This document shows positions 45,837 to 57,140 of a DNA stretch of 64,000 bases, piece after piece (the first letter of the stretch is position 1; each line of letters opens with the position of its first letter). The position numbers were made by a program, and so were the translations under genes. The DNA is taken from NCBI RefSeq assembly GCF_018798885.1, contig NZ_CP076361.1, positions 3,129,501 through 3,193,500 of the forward strand. Reading direction: 5' to 3'. Origin of the DNA: Gemmobacter fulvus. Its GTDB lineage: Bacteria; Pseudomonadota; Alphaproteobacteria; Rhodobacterales; Rhodobacteraceae. A model generated the notes under the pieces. The model worked only from the letters and a program-made list of their open reading frames with translations, searched no databases and was not told the DNA's origin.

Positions 45837-48800
45837 CTTTCGATCCACGCCTCCGGGTGGAGGCGACGCCTCAAGATCGGCCGCGGCAACAGTATTCCGG
45901 TGGTTACGATCCACGCCCCCGGGTGGGGGCGACTGTCGATACGAATTTCTCGCGATACGTTACCGAGTGGTTGCGATCCACGCCCCCGGGTGGGTGCGAC
46001 CCCAGATGCCGCAAAAGCGGATGGTCCACATCCGCGTTTCGATCCACGCCCCCGGGTGGGGGCGACCACCCACAAGGGCGGGTTGCGCATCGTGGGCGAG
46101 GTTTCGATCCACGCCCCCGGGTGGGGGCGACATCCAGCCGGTTTCGTGGCCGCAGTGGCCGCAGGCGTTTCGATCCACGCCCCCGGGTGGGGGCGACCTT
46201 GGGCTGGATGCCCGTGAGTTTGAGCAGGGGCTGTTTCGATCCACGCCCCCGGGTGGGGGCGACAACCCCTACCATGATCCAACTCCCGCCCTACGGGGTT
46301 TCGATCCACGCCCCCGGGTGGGGGCGACGCAGGATCAGGCTAAAAGCCAAGCGCAGGCGCTGGTTTCGATCCACGCCCCCGGGTGGGGGCGACTCCGACC
46401 TGCCCGGCCAGATCGGCGCGCATCATCGTTTCGATCCACGCCACCGGGTGGGGGCGACCGACGAATGTGCCGGTCAGAAACGATCCGGCGGTGTTTCGAT
46501 CCACGCCCCCGGGTGGGGGCGACCACCGCGCGATTGCTCGGCAGGGGCCAGCGGCGCGTTTCGATCCACGCCCCCGGGTGGGGGCGACATCCAGCGATGT
46601 GAGCGTGATTTCCGACGCGCCGGGTTTCGATCCACGCCCCCGGGTGGGGGCGACGACGTCCGACAAATCGGGCCTGCTGCCCCTCCACTCGTTTCGATCC
46701 ACGCCCCCGGGTGGGGGCGACCTGATTGCCGCACATCTGCCCGAGGCCCATCCGGCAGTTTCGATCCACGCCCCCGGGTGGGGGCGACCCCGAGATCGAC
46801 GAGGGCGAGATCACCCTGACCGTTTCGATCCACGCCCCCGGGTGGGGGCGACCGCTGATTTGGCGTCGAGACGCTACGATGTCGCAAGTTTCGATCCACG
46901 CCCCCGGGTGGGGGCGACGGCCTGCAATTGTCGTTGCCATGCGGCCCTCTTAAGTTTCGATCCACGCCCCCGGGTGGGGGCGACGTAGGCCATGTATGCC
47001 CCTGCCCCGGCCACGCCCAGTTTCGATCCACGCCCCCGGGTGGGGGCGACCGCTGATTTGGCGTCGAGACGCTACGATGTCGCAAGTTTCGATCCACGCC
47101 CCCGGGTGGGGGCGACGGCCTGCAATTGTCGTTGCCATGCGGCCCTCTTAAGTTTCGATCCACGCCCCCGGGTGGGGGCGACGTAGGCCATGTATGCCCC
47201 TGCCCCGGCCACGCCCAGTTTCGATCCACGCCCCCGGGTGGGGGCGACGGCGCGATTTACCCCAGCATCGGCTATTCGGCGGAGGTTTCGATCCACGCCC
47301 CCGGGTGGGGGCGACTTCGCAAGGACCTTGTTTTGTTCGGCCTCAGTGCGGTTTCGATCCACGCCCCCGGGTGGGGGCGACTCGACCGGATGCCCGATGA
47401 AAGCGGGCAGGTGCTGGTTTCGATCCACGCCCCCGGGTGGGGGCGACGTCACAGAGGCATCAAGCGCCGTGTGATTGGTGGCGTTTCGATCCACGCCCCC
47501 GGGTGGGGGCGACCGCATGGCCATGTTACGGTCGATTGGAGCGCCAGCGTTTCGATCCACGCCCCCTGGTGGGGGCGACGGCGTGGACATGTAGAAGTCA
47601 CCGCCGAGGCGGGTGTTTCGATCCACGCCCCCGGGTGGGGGCGACCGCCACCCCGACAATGCAGAGGATATGTCATGGCAGTTTCGATCCACGCCCCCGG
47701 GTGGGGGCGACGGGGTCCCCCGTTCGAGCCGGGGCGTCGGTACCATGTTTCGATCCACGCCCCCGGGTGGGGGCGACGGCCCCGAAAATCCCGGCCATCG
47801 CTGCCCGCGCGAATGTTTCGATCCACGCCCCCGGGTGGGGGCGACCGCCCTGGGGCGGGTGCGATATGGCCAGCATCAGGTTTCGATCCACGCCCCCGGG
47901 TGGGGGCGACGCGCTGATCCTGTTCCGGCAGGTCGGCAAACAGGCCGTTTCGATCCACGCCCCCGGGTGGGGGCGACATCAGAACACAGGTGTCTTTGCG
48001 CATGGAGCGGTTGTTTCGATCCACGCCCCCGGGTGGGGGCGACCCGGGGCCGACCTTGGTGCAGCCGATGTGCGGGTTGTTTCGATCCACGCCCCCGGGT
48101 GGGGGCGACGCCAGTTGCAGGGCCAAGCCCAATTCCCGCTCCTGTTTCGATCCACGCCCCCGGGTGGGGGCGACCGGATGCGCAAAAACCTTTGCGATGC
48201 AATTGGCGCTGTTTCGATCCACGCCCCCGGGTGGGGGCGACCGGCGCTTGGCACCCCAGACAAACTCGTCCTGAAAGTTTCGATCCACGCCCCCGGGTGG
48301 GGGCGACTCGCTGCGATGGTCGGGTTCGACAAAGCAATGGGAGTTTCGATCCACGCCCCCGGGTGGGGGCGACGGTCAGGCCGCTGGTGTGGGGTAAATG
48401 GGGAGAGGCGTTTCGATCCACGCCCCCGGGTGGGGGCGACCGCGCCAAAGGCTGGCGGATGCCCGACAACACCGTGTTTCGATCCACGCCCCCGGGTGGG
48501 GGCGACTCTGCATCCGCTCGGGCCGCTTGGTCAGCACCTGGTTTCGATCCACGCCCCCGGGTGGGGGCGACGGGTTGACCGCTACATAGTCTATAAATTA
48601 AGCATGTTTCGATCCACGCCCCCGGGTGGGGGCGACGCCCCGAAAATCCCGGCCATCGCCGCCCGCGCAAGGTTTCGATCCACGCCCCCGGGTGGGGGCG
48701 ACCACCCGCAGGCTCTCCGCGTCTTTCTGGTGGTCACGTTTCGATCCACGCCCCCGGGTGGGGGCGACCAGAACTCGCGCACATCGCCAAACACCTGCAG

Positions 48801-51800
48801 CCAGTTTCGATCCACGCCCCCGGGTGGGGGCGACATCCGGAGTGGTGGCGCTGTATCCTCCGAAAGATGTTTCGATCCACGCCCCCGGGTGGGGGCGACG
48901 ATAGCTGTCCATATCGCGACGGCAGCTTTCAAAGGTTTCGATCCACGCCCCCGGGTGGGGGCGACTGTTTCGGGGCCAAGGCGGTGCGGGCATGAGCGCG
49001 TTTCGATCCACGCCCCCGGGTGGGGGCGACGGCAAAATGACCACCGGCACCAATGACGACTGGCTGTTTCGATCCACGCCCCCGGGTGGGGGCGACACCG
49101 AAGGCGATTGAGCCGCCGCACGCGGTCAACAGTTTCGATCCACGCCCCCGGGTGGGGGCGACCGCGACCATCGCGGGCAGGCGCAGGCGCAGTTCGTGTT
49201 TCGATCCACGCCCCCGGGTGGGGGCGACCGGGCAGCCTTGCCCCGTCTGCAATGATCTGGCGGTTTCGATCCACGCCCCCGGGTGGGGGCGACTGTTCAG
49301 GCGGTTAACAAGTGGACCCGCGAGACGGTTTCGATCCACGCCCCCGGGTGGGGGCGACTTCTGTGCGATCACAAAATCATTCTGTGACAACACAGTTTCG
49401 ATCCACGCCCCCGGGTGGGGGCGACGAAAGCTGACCTTGGGCAATGCGACTGCGCCAGAGTTTCGATCCACGCCCCCGGGTGGGGGCGACATCAGGATAT
49501 GGTCAATGGCGAGACTGTAGTTGTGTTTCGATCCACGCCCCCGGGTGGGGGCGACCGGGTCACCGGGTTGGTCGTGTCATTGGCGAGGAGGTTTCGATCC
49601 ACGCCCCCGGGTGGGGGCGACCGATGGCGTTTGAGGTGGCGGCGCAGGTATGTGATGTTTCGATCCACGCCCCCGGGTGGGGGCGACCTGGGCCGCTCGA
49701 TCTGCACATATTCCAGATAGGGGTTTCGATCCACGCCCCCGGGTGGGGGCGACGCGCAGAGTTGTCATCATCCTCGCGCTGGCTGTCGAGTTTCGATCCA
49801 CGCCCCCGGGTGGGGGCGACGCGATTGATGCCCGCGCCCTGCACCCAGATGGCCGTTTCGATCCACGCCCCCGGGTGGGGGCGACATACTACGGCACCGG
49901 CGACGGCGCGCGCACAGACGTTTCGATCCACGCCCCCGGGTGGGGGCGACTTGCGGTCACGCGGTGCGCCGCCCTTGGCCTTGGTTTCGATCCACGCCCC
50001 CGGGTGGGGGCGACGATGGCCCCAAGCGCCCCTGCGGCAGAATAGATGTTGTTTCGATCCACGCCCCCGGGTGGGGGCGACGATGTATTTCTGTCCGCCG
50101 GACTCGAAGAAATTGGAGTTTCGATCCACGCCCCCGGGTGGGGGCGACACGGCCATGCCGCCGCCGGTGACGGTGTGCCCGACGTTTCGATCCACGCCCC
50201 CGGGTGGGGGCGACCATGCGTCAGCCAATCCAAAAGGTGGTTTTATTGGTTTCGATCCACGCCCCCGGGTGGGGGCGACGATCTGCACCAGGACGAAGAA
50301 ACCGGCGTGCGAATGTTTCGATCCACGCCCCCGGGTGGGGGCGACCGCGCAGCCGGAACAGTCGGCCTTGCTCTCGGGATGTTTCGATCCACGCCCCCGG
50401 GTGGGGGCGACCAAGGTGCCATCGAAAACCGAAGACAGCCTGGATGTTTCGATCCACGCCCCCGGGTGGGGGCGACATGCGGCGGTCGAGATGCCCCGCG
50501 CCGATCAAACGTTTCGATCCACGCCCCCGGGTGGGGGCGACCTCGGCAAGGATGAGGTTGTGACAACCAACGCCTATGTTTCGATCCACGCCCCCGGGTG
50601 GGGGCGACCCCCCGGCGCATAGCAAACGGAAATCGAGAGAGGGGTTTCGATCCACGCCCCCGGGTGGGGGCGACTGTCGATGCCATCGTGATTGAGGTCA
50701 ACGGCGCGGCGTTTCGATCCACGCCCCCGGGTGGGGGCGACCGCAAGATGGATACGCGCGACGTGATGCGAGGGCTGTTTCGATCCACGCCCCCGGGTGG
50801 GGGCGACGGTGTTTTCGCAGAAACTCACCCATTGCCACTGGCGTTTCGATCCACGCCCCCGGGTGGGGGCGACCATCAACGAGAGATTGGTGAGCCATCT
50901 TCTCAATGTTTCGATCCACGCCCCCGGGTGGGGGCGACCGCTGGTCAGGGTTTCGGTGCCGGTGGCGGCCGCGGTTTCGATCCACGCCCCCGGGTGGGGG
51001 CGACGACCATCTCGCTGTCGCCGTGGGCCACGATATACCAGTTTCGATCCACGCCCCCGGGTGGGGGCGACCGCTGTGGGGCACCAGATGGCAGAGTGAC
51101 CTCGCCGTTTCGATCCACGCCCCCGGGTGGGGGCGACCCATCAACGAGAGATTGGTGAGCCATCTTCTCAATGTTTCGATCCACGCCCCCGGGTGGGGGC
51201 GACATCAACCTGATGATCCGCCGAAATGGGCGCACCAAGTTTCGATCCACGCCCCCGGGTGGGGGCGACGACGCAACCATCATCGTGATCGAGGGCTGAT
51301 CCATGTTTCGATCCACGCCCCCGGGTGGGGGCGACACCGCCCAAGCCAATGCATGCCACCACCATAAACGTTTCGATCCACGCCCCCGGGTGGGGGCGAC
51401 CCGGTTGTCGCCCATTTCCGGCGGGCTGAACCGAATGTTTCGATCCACGCCCCCGGGTGGGGGCGACGCGACTTTCAAAATAAATAGACCCCCAAGGATA
51501 TGTTTCGATCCACGCCCCCGGGTGGGGGCGACTGTCCATCTCATCAACGGCATCCCCGATCATCCGCAGTTTCGATCCACGCCCCCGGGTGGGGGCGACT
51601 TCGAGACCCACGGCATATTGTCCGCGACCACAGGTTTCGATCCACGCCCCCGGGTGGGGGCGACGCGAGACACGCCGTCCCTGCCCATGCGACGGCGCGT
51701 TTCGATCCACGCCCCCGGGTGGGGGCGACTCGTACCCGCAGCATTTCCTGCCACCCGATAGAGGTTTCGATCCACGCCCCCGGGTGGGGGCGACGCAATG

Positions 51801-54026
51801 GATCTGTCATGCGTCCTCGCAGTGCATGTTTCGATCCACGCCCCCGGGTGGGGGCGACGATGGCGTGGGCCTTTGCCCGCAATAGCTTGCCGGGTTTCGA
51901 TCCACGCCCCCGGGTGGGGGCGACTTTATGTGTTTTTAGAAGCTATATCTTCACGAATGTTTCGATCCACGCCCCCGGGTGGGGGCGACTTGAACTTGTG
52001 CAGTTCATCACCGCGCTGTGCGACCGTTTCGATCCACGCCCCCGGGTGGGGGCGACGTGGCGCGTGGGTGGTGGTGACTGAGGGCAGCGATGTTTCGATC
52101 CACGCCCCCGGGTGGGGGCGACCGTGTAGGCTTTATCGCCAAAGCTGCATTTCCATTGTTTCGATCCACGCCCCCGGGTGGGGGCGACCTGGCGATCCAG
52201 ACCGCCCTGCTGGACAAGACCGTTTCGATCCACGCCCCCGGGTGGGGGCGACGCAGGCCTCATAGGCATCAACCTGATGATCCGCCGTTTCGATCCACGC
52301 CCCCGGGTGGGGGCGACCAGACGATGGGCCGCCCGTCCCTACGCGCGATCAGGTTTCGATCCACGCCCCCGGGTGGGGGCGACAGAAACCAGCGCCGCAG
52401 GCGCATTGGCGCCGAATGGTTTCGATCCACGCCCCCGGGTGGGGGCGACGCTGCCTCGCACTCATGGCGCGGGCGCGTGTCGGGGTTTCGATCCACGCCC
52501 CCGGGTGGGGGCGACGTGTGGATCAGGCAGCCATCCGGGCCGACCCCATAGGGTTTCGATCCACGCCCCCGGGTGGGGGCGACCACCGACACCACCACCT
52601 GCCAAGGGTCCGCTCTTGTTTCGATCCACGCCCCCGGGTGGGGGCGACGGTAGGCGTTGGTCATTTTGGTCGGCCAATATTGGTTTCGATCCACGCCCCC
52701 GGGTGGGGGCGACGCGACTGCGACAACGCGGACAACCCAACCGATAGTTTCGATCCACGCCCCCGGGTGGGGGCGACCACCTCGGAAGAGGCCTCGGAGG
52801 GCAGAGCAAAGGTTTCGATCCACGCCCCCGGGTGGGGGCGACGCGCAGGCGTCTTGATCGACCGCACGGCAGCAAGGTTTCGATCCACGCCCCCGGGTGG
52901 GGGCGACGCCTGATTCCGCACGGCCAGACCGGCATGGTGGGGGTTTCGATCCACGCCCCCGGGTGGGGGCGACAGCTTATCACCGATATGCGCAACACGT
53001 CTGGCGGTGTTTCGATCCACGCCCCCGGGTGGGGGCGACCACGCGCCCAAGCCTCTGCACGCGGGTTGAAGCCGTTTCGATCCACGCCCCCGGGTGGGGG
53101 CGACCATAAGCCTCCACCGCACCAGACACCTCTGCCAGGTTTCGATCCACGCCCCCGGGTGGGGGCGACGGTCCATCCGCCGACCTCGATCAGCCCGTCT
53201 TGGGTTTCGATCCACGCCCCCGGGTGGGGGCGACTACGGATCTTCGCACCGTATCCGAGCTGCACACCTGTGTTTCGATCCACGCCCCCGGGTGGGGGCG
53301 ACCACCGCGCATCGTGGCGCGGGCAGCATCAGCAGAGTTTCGATCCACGCCCCCGGGTGGGGGCGACGCCGGTCTATGGCCGAGATGCGGGGCGAGTTTG
53401 GCGTTTCGATCCACGCCCCCGGGTGGGGGCGACATGATTGGTGAGATACCCCACACCGGCAAGACCTGTTTCGATCCACGCCCCCGGGTGGGGGCGACCG
53501 CGGCTGGATGCCTTCCATCTGACTGATCATCAGGTTTCGATCCACGCCCCCGGGTGGGGGCGACCCACGTTAACCAGGGGTGTGGGGGCGATGATGACTG
53601 TTTCGATCCACGCCCCCGGGTGGGGGCGACGGGGCAAGCGGGCAAACGCTTGGATGATGGCGGCGTTTCGATCCACGCCCCCGGGTGGGGGCGACGTAAG
53701 CCCGGCCCTTCCAAGGTCCAGTTGCGGATGGTTTCGATCCACGCCCCCGGGTGGGGGCGACCCCCCGCAGGCCCCGTGATTTCGCGCCGTGGCCGCGTTT
53801 CGATCCACGCCCCCGGGTGGGGGCGACGTGGGCACCTATACCGATGCTGTCTGGGATTGGGCGTTTCGATCCACGCCCCCGGGTGGGGGCGACCCGGTTG
53901 ATTTCGCCATAAAGTGGGGTCATGCGAAGTTTCGATCCACGCCCCCGGGTGGGGGCGACGCCTGCGCCCGGCGTGCTGGAAAATCTGGCGCGGGCGTTTC
54001 GATCCACGCCCCCGGGTGGGGGCGAC
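45837..54026 (-). CRISPR. Type I-C CRISPR array, 125 repeats and 124 spacers
   Basis: I counted 125 copies of a 31-base repeat (plus strand starts GTTTCGATCCACGCCCCC, ends GGGGGCGAC) with spacers of 33-37 bases, mostly 34-35. Read on the minus strand the repeat ends GGATCGAAAC, the type I-C form with a 7-bp hairpin, so transcription is leftward from the leader beside cas2. The first three copies at the old end (45837, 45903, 45971) are altered; single changes also occur at 46428 and 47549. A 198-base unit of three spacers is duplicated at 46853-47217. One spacer (47712-47746) equals the tRNA-His 3' end. All open frames within the array are repeat translations, not genes. Confidence 0.98.
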
Positions 54027-54221
54027 GTGGGGGGATATAGAGGATTGGGGAGCATGGGTAAATTGTGGGGATGGTGCGGATGTGCGAGAAAATGTGCTGC
54101 CACGGGCACTGTCCACCCGAGTCAGTTTACTTTTATCAACGATTTCAAAGAACTGTCCTTGCTGCGAACCTGGGCCGGAAAATGGCACGCTTGGGGTTCG
54201 CAGCGGATAGGGGGCTCTGTG
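54027..54221 (-). promoter_or_regulatory. CRISPR leader
   Basis: These 195 bases between cas2 and the first repeat hold the array promoter and integration signals. On the minus strand an AT-rich stretch (TTTGAAATCGTTGATAAAAG then TAAACTGAC, about 54122-54155) is a likely promoter region. A 10-bp inverted repeat, GCTGCGAACC at 54161-54170 and GGTTCGCAGC at 54195-54204, lies just after the cas2 stop and may end the cas transcript before the array promoter. No gene is seen. Confidence 0.75.
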
Positions 54222-54512
54222 TCAGATGATCAGCGGGCCGTTCAGGTCGGTGGCGGGCTTGGCTCCGACATGCTCGACCCGGCGGGTCCAGTTGGCGCCC
54301 AGATAATAGTAGCGCAGGCTGTCATGCGATGGTTTGATGATCCCTTCCAATCGCGCCTTCAGCTTGGCCCATTGGCCCGGATCCACCTCGATCTCGAAAA
54401 CAGAAAACTGCACACGCTGGCCCCAATCTTCGCAGGCGCGGGCGACCTGGCGCAAGCGCTTTTTACCACCGTCCTCCAGTGTGTTCACATCATATGTGAC
54501 CAGAACCAGCAT
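54222..54512 (-). CDS. cas2: Cas2, spacer integration subunit
   Basis: A 96-residue Cas2 starting [20 protein letters not shown], with the conserved Asp8 and the ferredoxin-like fold ([20 protein letters not shown]). It forms the central dimer of the Cas1-Cas2 integrase. It starts one base after the cas1 stop and is the last gene before the leader. Confidence 0.96.
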   Translation of the reverse strand: MLVLVTYDVNTLEDGGKKRLRQVARACEDWGQRVQFSVFEIEVDPGQWAKLKARLEGIIKPSHDSLRYYYLGANWTRRVEHVGAKPATDLNGPLII

Positions 54513-54513
54513 C

Positions 54514-55548
54514 TCAGCTCCAGAACCAGGGGGGATAAGCGTCCAGATCACCGCGCAGATGGCGGGCCAGCATCTGCGCCTGAAGATAGGGCACCAGACC
54601 GAACGGGGCCTTTTCGGCCAGAAACGGATGCAGGCGTTCTTCCTTCTTGCGCTCTTGCCAAGCGGTTAGAACCAGCTTGCGGGCGTCATCGGTCAGCAGC
54701 ACGGCCCCACCTTCCATCTGGCGGAAATCGCCCGCGCGCAGCTGACGGCGGTTGACCAGCGACAACGCGAGCCGGTCGGCAAGGGGAGCGCGCAACTCCT
54801 CCATCAGGTCGAGCGCAAGGCTGGGGCGGCCCGGCCGGTCGCGGTGCAGGAAGCCCACAGCCGGATCAAGCCCGACGGCCTCGCAGGCGGAACGGCAATC
54901 ATGGGTCAGCAAGGTGTAAAGGAAGGACAGCAGGGCGTTGATCGCATCCAGCGGCGGGCGGCGCGAGCGCTGGGTCCAGCGCAATTCGGCATCGGGCGAG
55001 CGGATCAGATGATCAAAAACCGCGAAATACAGATTGGCCGCCTCGCCTTCGGATCCGCGCAGCGCGTCCACGCCGGTATCGGACAACTGCACCCGGCGCA
55101 GGATCATCGCCATGCGGTCCGAGGCCCTTTCCAGCGCTTCGCGGGCGGCGGCGGCCATCTCGGACCCATAGTCGCGCAAGGCCCGGCGGATCACCGCGCG
55201 CTGATTGGCGATCTTGCCCATGACGATAGAACGCACGATGTCCTCAGCAGTATCGGCAACCCGGTATTGCGCGCGGCGCAGCAGCACATTGCCCGACACC
55301 GGGCCTTCGATCCTTGCCTGAAACCGGCCTGCGCGGTCCAGCAGAGCAATGGTGATGCCGCGCTCGGCGCAAATGCCGATCAGCGCGGGCGAGAGCAGGA
55401 TGGGCCCGAAAGCCACCACCGAGGCCAGCATGTGCAGGGGCACGCGGGCGCGTTCCACGCCGTCGACCTCGGCCAGCAGAGCCTCGCCCTCTTTCTTCAG
55501 GGCGGTGCCTTCCGTGGTGACGTAAACGGTGTTCAGCAGCTTTTTCAT
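54514..55548 (-). CDS. cas1: Cas1, spacer integrase
   Basis: A 344-residue Cas1 of the type I-C kind. The N-terminal beta domain ([20 protein letters not shown]) leads to the helical catalytic domain. Likely metal-binding residues are Glu167 in [10 protein letters not shown], His235 in [12 protein letters not shown] and Asp247 in ALDLMEELR. The start at 55548 overlaps the cas4 stop by 4 bases. With Cas2 and Cas4 it captures and inserts new spacers at the leader end. Confidence 0.97.
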   Translation of the reverse strand: MKKLLNTVYVTTEGTALKKEGEALLAEVDGVERARVPLHMLASVVAFGPILLSPALIGICAERGITIALLDRAGRFQARIEGPVSGNVLLRRAQYRVADTAEDIVRSIVMGKIANQRAVIRRALRDYGSEMAAAAREALERASDRMAMILRRVQLSDTGVDALRGSEGEAANLYFAVFDHLIRSPDAELRWTQRSRRPPLDAINALLSFLYTLLTHDCRSACEAVGLDPAVGFLHRDRPGRPSLALDLMEELRAPLADRLALSLVNRRQLRAGDFRQMEGGAVLLTDDARKLVLTAWQERKKEERLHPFLAEKAPFGLVPYLQAQMLARHLRGDLDAYPPWFWS

Positions 55549-56180
55549 GGGTTTTCCAACGCCTTGGCCAACATGCGGTCGCGCCAGTGCCGCACCGGGC
55601 GGGCGACGATCTCGGGGCGGCACAGCTCCAACAGCGAGCAGGCGCGGCAGCGGGTCTTGTGCAGTGTGGGCGGAGGCGTCTGGCGACTGGCCAGCACCGC
55701 CGCCAGATCGGCCACGGTCGCTTCGGTCAGCGCGCGCAGCGGGGCGTCGAATGGCACCACGACCCGGCGCTTGGTCTGGGCATAGAACAACGCCCCCTCC
55801 GGCACAGGCTGGCCGGTCATTTCCTCCAGACACAGCGCCTGCGCGCAAAGCTGCACCTCATCGGCGCGGTGCAGCTTGGGCTTGCCGCGCTTGTATTCCA
55901 CGGGGAACGGGACAAGGCCCTGAAACTCCACCAGATCCGCCACCCCGGTCAGATTCAACCGCGCCGAGGCCAGTGGCAAGGACAGCACGCGCCGCAGCCC
56001 GCGCGCACGGCGGCTGCCGCCCTTGTCGGCCACGGCATGCAGCACGTCCCCTTCGGCGGTAAAGCGGTTCTCGGCCCAAAGCCGCTCCAGATGGATCAGC
56101 GCTGCCTGCCGCAGGCAGTAAACCGCATGCTGCACCGCCGAGAGGGGGATGGGGTCCATCTCGGCGGGCAGGTCGGTCAT
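55545..56180 (-). CDS. cas4: Cas4, PAM-selecting prespacer nuclease
   Basis: A 211-residue RecB-like nuclease with a 4Fe-4S cluster. Cluster cysteines are Cys22 and Cys178, Cys181, Cys187 (RCRACSLLELC). The nuclease core has Asp82 (GVADLVEF) and Glu95-x-Lys97 (VEYKRGK). In type I-C systems Cas4 binds Cas1 and trims prespacers so that spacers come from sites with the right PAM, here TTC. It starts 3 bases after the cas7c stop. Confidence 0.95.
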   Translation of the reverse strand: MTDLPAEMDPIPLSAVQHAVYCLRQAALIHLERLWAENRFTAEGDVLHAVADKGGSRRARGLRRVLSLPLASARLNLTGVADLVEFQGLVPFPVEYKRGKPKLHRADEVQLCAQALCLEEMTGQPVPEGALFYAQTKRRVVVPFDAPLRALTEATVADLAAVLASRQTPPPTLHKTRCRACSLLELCRPEIVARPVRHWRDRMLAKALENP

Positions 56181-56183
56181 GGG

Positions 56184-57140
56184 TCAGACCAGTTCGAGGA
56201 TGTCGATGCCCTCTGGCAGGCCCTCGTGGTCGATGGTGATGGTGTAATCGCTGAACCGGCGGGTGGGGGCAAGATTGCCCAGGCCGCGATCATCCAGCGC
56301 GCGGAACTCGCCATCGACATTGCGACCGATCTTGACCCGGTCGAACAGCGTATGCGCGGGCGCATTGCCCAGCGCGTTGGCATGTCGGAAGGCGATCAGC
56401 TTGCGGGTCGTCATCTCGCCCCGTGCAGCCGAACGGTCATGTTCGAACATATTGGTCAGCGCCTCGAACAACAGGTCGAGATCCGCCTCGGAAAATCCGG
56501 TGCGTTCGGCAAACTTGGCCGAGATGAAGCCATGCGCGACGTACAGCCCGTAAGGGACGATATGCTTGCGCCCCATGGTGCGGTTGTCGGTGCGGGTATC
56601 GCTTTCCTCGGCCCCTTCGGCGCGTTTCTTCTGTTCGGCCTCATTGGTGGCGGCCATGCGGGTGATCGAGATTTCCACCGGCAGAACCGGCTCCACCGAA
56701 TTGGCGAAGGTCATCTGCACCGGGCCTTTGACCTGCCCGCAATTGATGCCGGTCGACATGACCGCGCCGAAGGTGCGCACATCGAAGAAGTTCTGGCACA
56801 TGAAATCGCGCAGTGCCGTCGCTTCGGCGTCATCCTTCGGGTTCAGCTTGGCATCCTTTTTTGCCTTCGCATCGTCGGGGCGCAGGGCAATATAGGCTTG
56901 CCGGTGTTTTTCGTTCAGGATCGAGCCTTCCTGAACATAGATGTGATGTCCGGCCTCGCCGGTTCGGGCCAGATCGACATAGTTGCGGATCTTGCGCTTG
57001 AGGCTGACATCGGTGACGAGGCCGTGGTTGGTTTCAGGATCAAGCCGCGGCAGGTTACCTGCATCCGGGTCGCCATTGGGGTTGCCATTGGTCACATCGA
57101 AAATCAGCACAAAATCATGGCGGCGGGAAAGCGTGGTCAT
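56184..57140 (-). CDS. cas7c: Cas7c (Csd2), Cascade backbone
   Basis: A 318-residue Cas7 of type I-C. The start MTTLSRRHDFVLIFDVTNGNPNGDPDAGN carries the family signature (DVTNGNPNGDPD). Further landmarks are TDVSLKRKIRNYVDL, the FGAVMSTGINCGQVKGPVQMT region (split around 127-147) and HIVPYGLYVAHGFIS. Several copies coat the crRNA in the Cascade complex. Its start overlaps the cas8c stop by 4 bases. Confidence 0.96.
   Translation of the reverse strand: MTTLSRRHDFVLIFDVTNGNPNGDPDAGNLPRLDPETNHGLVTDVSLKRKIRNYVDLARTGEAGHHIYVQEGSILNEKHRQAYIALRPDDAKAKKDAKLNPKDDAEATALRDFMCQNFFDVRTFGAVMSTGINCGQVKGPVQMTFANSVEPVLPVEISITRMAATNEAEQKKRAEGAEESDTRTDNRTMGRKHIVPYGLYVAHGFISAKFAERTGFSEADLDLLFEALTNMFEHDRSAARGEMTTRKLIAFRHANALGNAPAHTLFDRVKIGRNVDGEFRALDDRGLGNLAPTRRFSDYTITIDHEGLPEGIDILELV

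Noticed and set aside
45823-54188. Many long ORFs on both strands rich in PPGGVDRN, RSTPPGGGD or IHAPGWGR units
   Set aside because: They are translations of the CRISPR repeat in different frames; the repeat-spacer period near 66 keeps frames open. None has a ribosome site or non-repetitive domain.
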